Positions 53,757-62,795 of a stretch of 64,000 bases of DNA are shown piece by piece. The stretch's first letter is position 1. Every line of letters starts with the position of its first letter. The translations under genes were made by a program, and so were the position numbers. The DNA is from Mesorhizobium_B sp035998495. Lineage in GTDB: Bacteria; Pseudomonadota; Alphaproteobacteria; Rhizobiales; Rhizobiaceae. The DNA lies in the NCBI GenBank assembly GCA_035998495.1, contig DASYHP010000080.1:62001-126000 (forward strand). The letters run 5' to 3'. The notes beneath the pieces were generated by a model. That model was given only the letters and a program-made list of their open reading frames with translations, searched no databases and was not told the DNA's origin.

Positions 53757-54854
53757 ATGGGCGGCGCGGGCAGGATCGAGGGCAGGGTCTTCCTGGACGG
53801 CGGGTGGTCCACGGCCGCCGTGTCGTGGGAGGACGGCCGGATCTCTTCGGTTGAACCCTCGGGGCGCGACGCGGACGGCCCGCTTCTCGTGCCCGGCTTC
53901 GTCGATCTCCACTGCCATGGCGGCGGCGGGGCGGACGTCATGCAGGCGGGCGAGGCCGTCCACCAGATCGCGCGCACCCACGCCGCGCATGGCACGGCCG
54001 CATTTCTCGCCACCACCATGACCGCGCCCCTCGAAGAGGTGGAGGAGGCGCTGGCGGCGGTCGCCCGCGCCATGGAAAAGCAAGGCGAGGACGAGGCGAA
54101 GATCCTGGGCGTGCATCTCGAAGGACCGTTCATCAGCCCCGACCAGCTCGGCGCGCAGCCGCCTTTCGCCATTCCCGCCACGGTGCCGCTGCTCGAACGC
54201 CTGTGTGGCCTCGCCCCCATCCGCGTCATCACCATGGCGCCGGAGGCCGACCCTTCGGGCGAGGTCGCGGCTTTCCTGCGTGGGCAGGGGGTTCGCGTGC
54301 AGATCGGCCACACCTCGGCCGGCTTCGAGACGTCGAAAGCCTTCATCCTCGGCAACCACGGCGTGACGCACATGTTCAACGCCATGGGCGGCTTCCATCA
54401 CCGCAAATCCGGCTGCCCAGGTGCTGCGCTCGCGCATGCCGAGCACGCCGAGATCATCGCCGACCTCCACCACGCCGACAAGGGCTCGATCCTCGCCGCC
54501 CGCCGGGCGATCCCGAAACTCTATGCGGTGACCGACGCCACCGCCGCCTCCGGAATGCCGGACGGGGCTTACAAGCTCGGGCAATACGAGGTCTTCCGCA
54601 GGGATGGGACGGTTCGGCTCGCCTCCGGCGGCTTGGCGGGCTCGTGCCTGACCATGGACGGCGCGTTCCAAAATCTCGTGTCCATCGGCCTGCCGCCCGA
54701 AGAGGCCGCGTTGCGAACCTCCACCATTGCGGCGGCTTATGTCGGCGCGCAGGATTACGGCGCGATCAGGCCCGGCGCGCGCGCCTCTTTCGTGGCGGTG
54801 GCTGGGGACGGTGGCGTGCAGACCGTCGTGCATAACGGCCGCATGCTAAGGTAA
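53757..54854 (+). CDS. nagA: N-acetylglucosamine-6-phosphate deacetylase
   Basis: NagA deacetylates GlcNAc-6-phosphate in amino-sugar and cell-wall recycling. The 365-residue amidohydrolase has the metal-binding FVDLHCHGGGG, HLEGPFISP, QIGHTSAG and THMFNAMGGFHH, and the catalytic Asp in TDATAASGMPDG. The start at 53757 is chosen because it gives the family N-terminus; GGAGG lies four bases ahead. ATG 53754 and 53721 are in frame. No nagB or transporter is near. Confidence 0.92.
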   Translation: MGGAGRIEGRVFLDGGWSTAAVSWEDGRISSVEPSGRDADGPLLVPGFVDLHCHGGGGADVMQAGEAVHQIARTHAAHGTAAFLATTMTAPLEEVEEALAAVARAMEKQGEDEAKILGVHLEGPFISPDQLGAQPPFAIPATVPLLERLCGLAPIRVITMAPEADPSGEVAAFLRGQGVRVQIGHTSAGFETSKAFILGNHGVTHMFNAMGGFHHRKSGCPGAALAHAEHAEIIADLHHADKGSILAARRAIPKLYAVTDATAASGMPDGAYKLGQYEVFRRDGTVRLASGGLAGSCLTMDGAFQNLVSIGLPPEEAALRTSTIAAAYVGAQDYGAIRPGARASFVAVAGDGGVQTVVHNGRMLR

Positions 54855-54860
54855 TAGCCC

Positions 54861-54919
54861 TGCCCCCTCACCCTACCCTCTCCGAGGGGAGAAGGTGGCG
54901 GCAGCCGGATGAGGGGGCA
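54861..54919. repeat. Palindromic intergenic element
   Basis: A 59-base sequence bounded by perfect 10-base inverted ends (TGCCCCCTCA at 54861-54870 and TGAGGGGGCA at 54910-54919) with a smaller inner hairpin (TCTCC / GGAGA). It is of the CCCTCACCC-type repeats common in intergenic spaces of Rhizobiales and may also act as transcript end for nagA. Confidence 0.7.
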
Positions 54920-55014
54920 AGAGCACGGAGAGACCCGCAGGCTCCCCCTCCCGTGAAAACGCGCTAGAAAAGGAAGATAGGCCAACCGGCCCGCCTTTTC
55001 GGAGCGCGTCCATC

Positions 55015-57461
<2,447 letters not shown>

Positions 57462-57630
57462 GCCTACCTCCCTGCCGCCATGCGCGCTTCGGATCGCCTT
57501 ACGTAAGCCTCAATGCGTCCGCACGGCAACACCTGGGCGTGAAGCCGATTCCGCGTCTCCTTCTCGCCTTGACGCGGGGGCAGTTCCGCCCCAGTCCTCC
57601 CGACCTCAACCATCACTTCGGTGTCCCGCC

Positions 57631-58467
57631 GTGACCTCGATCCCTTCCGTTCCCGCCACCCCGCGTCTCCCCAGCCTGCGCCAGCTCGTCGAGTCGCGGC
57701 GCTTCGACCTCTTCATCACCGCGCTCATCGTGGTGAACGCGATCACCCTGGGCCTGGAAACGTCGGACACGGTCATGGCAGGCTTCGGCGGCTTCCTGCA
57801 TGCGCTGGACAGCCTGATCCTGGCCGTGTTCGTGGCCGAGCTGGTCCTGAAGCTCGTCGTCTACCGGCTCGACTTCTTCCGCGATCCCTGGCGGCTTTTC
57901 GACCTGTTCGTGATCGGCATCACCTTCCTGCCGGCGACCGAGGGCCTGTCCGTGCTGCGTTCGCTACGCGTCATGCGGGTGCTGCGGCTCATCAGCGTCG
58001 TGCCGACGCTCAGGCGCGTGGTCGGCGGTTTCGTCAAGTCGCTGCCTGGCATGGGATCGATCATCCTTCTGCTCGCGCTCGTCTTCTACGTCTTCGCGGT
58101 GATGGCGACAAAGCTCTACGGCGAGACGTTCCCGCAATGGTTCGGAACCTTGGGCGCGTCGAGCTACACGCTTTTCCAGGTGATGACGCTCGAAGGCTGG
58201 TCGGACGGCCTCGTGCGGCCCGTGATGGAGGTGCACCCGCTCGCCTGGGCGTTCTTCCTGCCTTTCATCGTGGTGACGGCGTTCGCCGTGCTCAACCTCT
58301 TCATCGGCGTGATCGTGCAGGCCATGCAGGAGGAGCACGAGTCGCTCGCGGAAAAGGAGCTCGCCGCCGCCCAGGACAGCCGCGAGGTGATCCTGGTCGA
58401 GCTTCGCGCCCTGCGCGAGGAAGTGCGCGCCCTGCGCGCCGCCCCGGCCGCCGCCGCCGCGGAATGA
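57631..58467 (+). CDS. Single-domain voltage-gated cation channel (BacNav/Cav type), filter TLEGWSD
   Basis: A 278-residue six-helix channel of the prokaryotic Nav family. S1-S3 span about 27-102. S4 (about 107-125) carries four arginines at every third residue (R110, R113, R116, R119). S5 is about 140-160. The selectivity filter is TLEGWSD (T186-D192) with the Glu of the ring at E188, and S6 is about 206-232. A C-terminal helix with LRALREEVRALR suits a coiled-coil tetramer. Sodium-type filters are TLESWxx; Gly at the Ser position is the variation I recall in the calcium channel of Meiothermus ruber (TLEGWVD), so Ca2+ permeation is likely. GTG start at 57631. Confidence 0.88.
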   Translation: MTSIPSVPATPRLPSLRQLVESRRFDLFITALIVVNAITLGLETSDTVMAGFGGFLHALDSLILAVFVAELVLKLVVYRLDFFRDPWRLFDLFVIGITFLPATEGLSVLRSLRVMRVLRLISVVPTLRRVVGGFVKSLPGMGSIILLLALVFYVFAVMATKLYGETFPQWFGTLGASSYTLFQVMTLEGWSDGLVRPVMEVHPLAWAFFLPFIVVTAFAVLNLFIGVIVQAMQEEHESLAEKELAAAQDSREVILVELRALREEVRALRAAPAAAAAE

Positions 58468-58474
58468 TCCGAAT

Positions 58475-59377
58475 TCAGCGCTGCGCGATCAGCCAGTCGC
58501 GCACGGCGCGGGCCTGGGGGCTCAAGCCTTCCGCCTTGGGCCAGATCACGCAATAGGTGATCGGCGTGCGCAACACATGGCCGGCCACCTGCACCAGGAG
58601 CCCGGCCGCGAGCAGGCGCTCCGTCAGGTGCCGCCAGCCCAGCGCGATGCCCTGGCCCTCCATCGCCGCCTGGATCACCAGGGCGTAGTCGTTGATCACC
58701 AGGCCCTTGGGCACGGACAACGGATCGAGGCCGGCGCTCGCGAACCAGTCGCCCCAGTCGGAGGCTTGGCGGAACGGCTCGTCGAGATGGATCAGGCGGT
58801 GGCGGGCAAGATCCGCCGGCGCATGCGGCGCGCCGTGGTCGCGTGAGTATGCGGGGCTCGCCACGGCGAAGATTTCCTCCTCGGCCAGGGCGAGCGCGCC
58901 ATATTCCGGCCATTGCTCGGGGTCGCCGCCGCGCACGCCCAAAGGGATGTTTTCGGCCAGGAGGTCGAGGTCGCGGTCCGAGGTCTGCAGGCGCAGGTCG
59001 ATGCCCGGCAGGTCGTCACGGAATCTCTGCAGCCGCGGCATCATCCAGAACGAGGCGAAGGCGGTGGAGGCGGCGAGCGTCACCTGCGGGCCATGGGCGG
59101 CCGCGCGCAGGGTTTCAGCCGATTTGCGGATCAATCCCAGCCCTTGCGTCACGTCGGCGAAGAAGCGCGCGCCCGCATCCGTCAGCGCCACGCGGCGGTG
59201 GCCCCGCTGGAACAGCTTCACGCCGAGCTGCTCTTCGAGGGCGCGGACCGCATAGGACACGGCGGCCTGGCTCATGCCGAGCTCGCGGCCCGCTTCGGTG
59301 AAGCTGCCGAGCCGGCCCGCCGCCTCGAACACGATCAGATGGCCCGCCGAAGGCAGGAGATGGCGCAAGCTTCGCAT
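58475..59377 (-). CDS. LysR-type transcriptional regulator (GcvA-like)
   Basis: A 300-residue LTTR. The N-terminal winged helix (about 14-70) shows FEAAGRLGSFTEAGRELGMS, QAAVSYAVRALEEQLGVKLF and RRVALTDAGARFF. The effector-binding domain follows (TLAASTAFASFWMMPRLQRF, GLVINDYALVIQAAMEGQGI). The pattern is that of GcvA-like LTTRs. It is divergent from the MttB-like gene, which starts 93 bases away, so it most likely controls that cluster and itself. Confidence 0.92.
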   Translation of the reverse strand: MRSLRHLLPSAGHLIVFEAAGRLGSFTEAGRELGMSQAAVSYAVRALEEQLGVKLFQRGHRRVALTDAGARFFADVTQGLGLIRKSAETLRAAAHGPQVTLAASTAFASFWMMPRLQRFRDDLPGIDLRLQTSDRDLDLLAENIPLGVRGGDPEQWPEYGALALAEEEIFAVASPAYSRDHGAPHAPADLARHRLIHLDEPFRQASDWGDWFASAGLDPLSVPKGLVINDYALVIQAAMEGQGIALGWRHLTERLLAAGLLVQVAGHVLRTPITYCVIWPKAEGLSPQARAVRDWLIAQR

Positions 59378-59393
59378 GAGCCGAGCTTATCCC

Positions 59394-59472
59394 ATGCATC
59401 AGCCGATTCCAGCGTCACAAGGCGCGGCCTGCGGCCTATCCTTTCGCCGTTGCGCAAAGAGGATTGATGCAT
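59394..59472. promoter_or_regulatory. Divergent LysR/MttB-like intergenic region with an 8-base inverted repeat
   Basis: ATGCATCA at 59394-59401 and its exact reverse complement TGATGCAT at 59465-59472 bracket the 93-base intergenic region between the LysR gene and the methyltransferase gene. The second arm overlaps the start codon of the methyltransferase gene. LTTRs bind symmetrical sites here, but the exact operator cannot be fixed from sequence. Confidence 0.4.
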
Positions 59473-61021
59473 GACGTTGGCTGAAGACGTCTCGCCCCGC
59501 CGCGCCCGCTCGGGGCGCGCCGCGCGCCAGGCCGAGCGCGCCGGCGGCCCGCAGGGGCTCGGCCGCCCCTTCATCGCCCGCAACGTGCCGACCTATGACG
59601 TGCTGGGCGAGGAAAGCCTCGCCCGCATCGAGGCGGCGGCCGACCGCATCCTCGTCGAGGTCGGCATCGAGTTCCGGGACGACGCGATCGCGCTCGACCA
59701 CTGGCGCCGCGCCGGCGCGACCGTCGAGGGCGTGCTGGTGCGCTTCGAGCCGGGCATGCTGCGCGAGATCCTCCGATCCGCGCCGGCCGAGTTCACGCAA
59801 CACGCGCGCAACCCGCAGAAGTCGGTGCGGATCGGCGGCCGGAACGTCGTGTTCTCGCCCGCCTACGGCTCGCCCTTCGTGATCGACCTCGAGGGGAACC
59901 GCCGCTACGCGACGCTGGAGGATTTCCAGAACTTCATCAAGCTCGCCCAATCCTCGCCCTGGCTGCACCATTCGGGGGGCACGATCGTCGAGCCGACGGA
60001 CCTGCCCGTCAACAAGCGCCATCTCGACATGCTCTATTCGCACCTCCGCTTTTCCGACCGGGCCTTCATGGGCTCGGTGACGGCGGAGGATCGCGCCGAA
60101 GATTCCATCGAGATGTGCCGCATCCTGTTCGGGCGCGGCTTCGTGGACGAGAACTGCGTCATCCTCGGCAATGTCAACGTGAACTCGCCGCTGGTCTGGG
60201 ATGGCACCATGACCAGGAGCTTGCGCGCCTATGCGCGGGCCAATCAGGCGGCCGTCGTGGTGCCCTTCATCTTAGGGGGAGCCATGGGGCCGGTCACGAA
60301 TGCGGGGGCCATCGCTCAGAGCCTCGCCGAAACCATGGCCGGCTGCGCGCTGACCCAGCTCGAACGGCCGGGCGCGCCAACCATCTTCGGCAACTTCCTG
60401 TCGTCGATGTCGCTGCGCTCGGGCTCGCCCACCTTCGGCACGCCCGAGCCCGCGATCGGCTCCATGGTGATAGGGCAGTTGGCGCGCCGGCTGAACCTGC
60501 CGCTGCGCTGCTCCGGCAACTTCACGACATCCAAGCTGCCCGATGCGCAGGCCATGAACGAAGGCACGATGTCCATGCTCGCCGCCGTGCATTGCGGGGC
60601 GAACTTCATCCTGCATTCGGCCGGCTTCCTCGATGGGCTGCTTTCGATGTCCTATGAGAAGTTCGTCATGGACGCCGATTTTTGCGGCGCGCTCCATTCC
60701 TACCTCGACGGGATCACGGTGGACGACAACAGCCTCGCGCTCGACGCGTTTCGCGAAGTCGGTCCCGGGAGTCACTTCTTCGGCTCGGCCCACACCATGC
60801 GGAACTACGAGACCGCCTTCTGGGACAGTTCGGTGGCCGACAACGAGCCCTGGGAGAAGTGGCGCGACGCCGGTTCGCTCGACGCTGCCAAGCGCGCCAA
60901 CAAGCTTTGGAAGAAGGCGCTGGCCGAGGACGAGCCGCCCCCGCTGGACGAGGGCGTGGACGAGGCGCTCCGCGACTTCGTCGCTCGCCGGAAGGGCGAG
61001 GCGGCCGACGCCTGGTACTGA
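59471..61021 (+). CDS. MttB-like methyltransferase lacking pyrrolysine (trimethylamine methyltransferase family)
   Basis: A 516-residue protein of the MttB superfamily. The barrel is recognisable: FEPGMLREILRSAPAEFTQH, SPAYGSPFVIDLEGNRRYAT, VNVNSPLVWDGTMTRSLRAY, FTTSKLPDAQAMNEGTMSML and GSHFFGSAHTMRNYETAFWD. No in-frame amber codon interrupts it, so it is not the pyrrolysine form but the broad non-Pyl class, members of which demethylate glycine betaine, proline betaine, carnitine and related quaternary amines. The usual corrinoid protein is absent here. It is preceded by a divergent LysR gene and followed 11 bases on by an enolase-superfamily enzyme. Substrate unknown, likely a methylated amine. 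Confidence 0.88.
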   Translation: MTLAEDVSPRRARSGRAARQAERAGGPQGLGRPFIARNVPTYDVLGEESLARIEAAADRILVEVGIEFRDDAIALDHWRRAGATVEGVLVRFEPGMLREILRSAPAEFTQHARNPQKSVRIGGRNVVFSPAYGSPFVIDLEGNRRYATLEDFQNFIKLAQSSPWLHHSGGTIVEPTDLPVNKRHLDMLYSHLRFSDRAFMGSVTAEDRAEDSIEMCRILFGRGFVDENCVILGNVNVNSPLVWDGTMTRSLRAYARANQAAVVVPFILGGAMGPVTNAGAIAQSLAETMAGCALTQLERPGAPTIFGNFLSSMSLRSGSPTFGTPEPAIGSMVIGQLARRLNLPLRCSGNFTTSKLPDAQAMNEGTMSMLAAVHCGANFILHSAGFLDGLLSMSYEKFVMDADFCGALHSYLDGITVDDNSLALDAFREVGPGSHFFGSAHTMRNYETAFWDSSVADNEPWEKWRDAGSLDAAKRANKLWKKALAEDEPPPLDEGVDEALRDFVARRKGEAADAWY

Positions 61022-61032
61022 GGGAAAAGCTC

Positions 61033-62217
61033 GTGAAGATCACCAATATCCGCGTGACGCATGTGAACGTGCCGCTCGACGCGCCCTTCTGGTGGACCGG
61101 CGGGCTTTATCCCGGCGCGTCCAAGTCCATCGTCGAGGTGGAGACGGACGAGGGTGTGGTGGGCCTGGGCGAAGCGCCCTGGTGGCATTTCGGCGAGGTC
61201 ATCAAGGCCGAGATCGCCCCCGCTTTGGTCGGGGCCGACCCGCTCGACTTGGCCGACTGCGAGGCGCGCTGCGTGCCGCCCTGGCAGATCACCGCCAACA
61301 CCGGCGAGAACGCGGCGTCGATCGCCTTCGGCGCGGTCGAGCTTGCGCTGTGGGACATCCGCGGCAAGGTTTTCGGCATGCCCCTCTACAAGCTGCTCGG
61401 CGGGGCGGTGCGCAAGAGCATCCCTTTTTCCGAGTATTTCTCCTTCCGCCCCGAATATGAGGGCGCGGGCGGCGAGATGAGCCCCGAGGCCATCGTGGAC
61501 TATTGTCTCAGGATGCGGGAGGAGCACGGCTCCACCGTCTTCGAGGGCAAGCTGATCCAGGGCGACCCGCTGCTCGAAATCCGCACGGTGAAACTGCTGC
61601 GCGAGGCCCTGGGGCCGGAGGCGCAGATCAAGCTCGATTCCAACATGCAGTGGTCGCTCGCGACCGCGCGAAGAATCCTGCGCGAGATCGAGTCCTACGA
61701 TGTCCGGAACTACGAAGACCCGGTGGGCTCGTTCGAGGAGATGGCGGCGCTTCGGCAGCATTCCGCCATTCCCTTCTCCACCCATGTGCCCGACCTGCGG
61801 CGAGCCGTGGCCTTGGGCGCGCCCGACTTCTTCGTCTGCAATTTCGCCGCGCTTGGCGGGCTCTCGCGGACCCTCAAATTCATCGCGGCCTGCGAGGTCA
61901 TGGGCAAAGGGTTCTGGTGCTATTCCAACGATCTCGGCATCATGACGGCAGCCTATCTCCACGTGGTGGCCGCCACCCCGCACATCACCGAAGCCTCGCA
62001 GTCGCTCTTCCGCTGGCAGGTGGGCGACGTGATCCGGGACGGGCCGTTTCGGCAGAAAAACAACGTCGTGCCGGTGCCCGAAGGTGTTGGCCTGGGCGTC
62101 GAACTCGACCCGGCCGCGATGAAACGCTGGGCCGCGCATTTTGCCGAGCATGGGCCGATGAACCATTTCTCGGACCCCAAGCAGCCCGGCCGCTATCGGC
62201 GGCTCCCGCTGCATTGA
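61033..62217 (+). CDS. Enolase-superfamily (mandelate racemase/glucarate dehydratase-like) enzyme with altered catalytic residues
   Basis: A 394-residue enolase-superfamily protein. The N-terminal capping domain (about 1-125) begins with GTG (MKITNIRVTHVNVPL) and contains GLGEAPWWHFGE. The barrel has candidate metal ligands D202 (KLDSNMQWS) and E228 (NYEDPVG). The third ligand site, ATNM in glucarate dehydratases, reads STHV (H251), and the catalytic SHSN reads CYSN (Y297). The reaction may differ from sugar-acid dehydration. The arrangement beside an MttB-like gene and a TMADH-like gene suggests work on a betaine or other methylated amine, as with hydroxyproline-betaine epimerase. The assignment of altered positions is by eye. 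Confidence 0.82.
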   Translation: MKITNIRVTHVNVPLDAPFWWTGGLYPGASKSIVEVETDEGVVGLGEAPWWHFGEVIKAEIAPALVGADPLDLADCEARCVPPWQITANTGENAASIAFGAVELALWDIRGKVFGMPLYKLLGGAVRKSIPFSEYFSFRPEYEGAGGEMSPEAIVDYCLRMREEHGSTVFEGKLIQGDPLLEIRTVKLLREALGPEAQIKLDSNMQWSLATARRILREIESYDVRNYEDPVGSFEEMAALRQHSAIPFSTHVPDLRRAVALGAPDFFVCNFAALGGLSRTLKFIAACEVMGKGFWCYSNDLGIMTAAYLHVVAATPHITEASQSLFRWQVGDVIRDGPFRQKNNVVPVPEGVGLGVELDPAAMKRWAAHFAEHGPMNHFSDPKQPGRYRRLPLH

Positions 62218-62258
62218 GCCGGTGTCGCGTGCTGCTCGCTTTGTGATAGGATCGGACC

Positions 62259-62489
62259 ATGACCGAGCTTCTCAAAGAGGCCTTCGAGGCTGCTCGCCGA
62301 CTTCCTCCCGACGCGCAGGACGAGGTTGCGCGATTGCTGCTGGAGATCGTTCATGATGCCGACGCCGAACCCTACGTCCTGACGGACGAAGAACGGAAGG
62401 CCGTCGAAGAATCCATGGCGGAGGCGGATCGCGGGGAGTTTGCGACCGACGAGGAAATCGAGGCGATCTTCGCGAAGCACAGTCGGTGA
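62259..62489 (+). CDS. Antitoxin of a ParE-type toxin-antitoxin pair
   Basis: A 76-residue acidic protein with an N-terminal helical region (LLKEAFEAARRLPPDAQDEV) and the typical C-terminal antitoxin block YVLTDEERKAVEESMAEADR followed by GEFATDEEIEAIFAKHSR. Its stop overlaps the GTG of the toxin gene (GTGA). The pair sits between the enolase-superfamily gene and the flavoprotein gene, apparently inserted into that cluster. Likely autoregulates the pair. Confidence 0.85.
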   Translation: MTELLKEAFEAARRLPPDAQDEVARLLLEIVHDADAEPYVLTDEERKAVEESMAEADRGEFATDEEIEAIFAKHSR

Positions 62490-62782
62490 AGGTTCGTTAT
62501 ACTCGTCGGGCCCGCGCCAACCTTGACGACGTTCTGGCGCATGTGGCGCAGGACTCGCGGGCAAAGGCTGATCGGCTTGCCGCGCGAATCCGTGCCGCGA
62601 TCAAGCGGATCAGCAGCCATCCCGGTTGGGGCAGGCGAACGGATATTCCGGAGATCCGCCAAGTCAACACCTGGCCCTTTCCATATCTGATCTTCTACCG
62701 CGCTGGCTCGTCGGAACTGACCATCATCGCCATCCGGCATGGTTCTCGAAATCCCCGCGCCATGCCCGCCAAACCCATCTAA
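62486..62782 (+). CDS. ParE/RelE-family toxin
   Basis: A 98-residue basic protein of the ParE/RelE superfamily: MKVRYTRRARANLDDVLAHV, an RIRAAIKRISSHPGWGRRTD helix, PFPYLIFYRAGSSELTIIAI and the terminal IRHGSRNP motif. The start is GTG at 62486, overlapping the antitoxin by four bases. ParE-type toxins poison gyrase; RelE-type cut mRNA; which applies is not decided by sequence here. Intact-looking. Confidence 0.88.
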   Translation: MKVRYTRRARANLDDVLAHVAQDSRAKADRLAARIRAAIKRISSHPGWGRRTDIPEIRQVNTWPFPYLIFYRAGSSELTIIAIRHGSRNPRAMPAKPI

Positions 62783-62795
62783 CGGCGCTCCAGAG

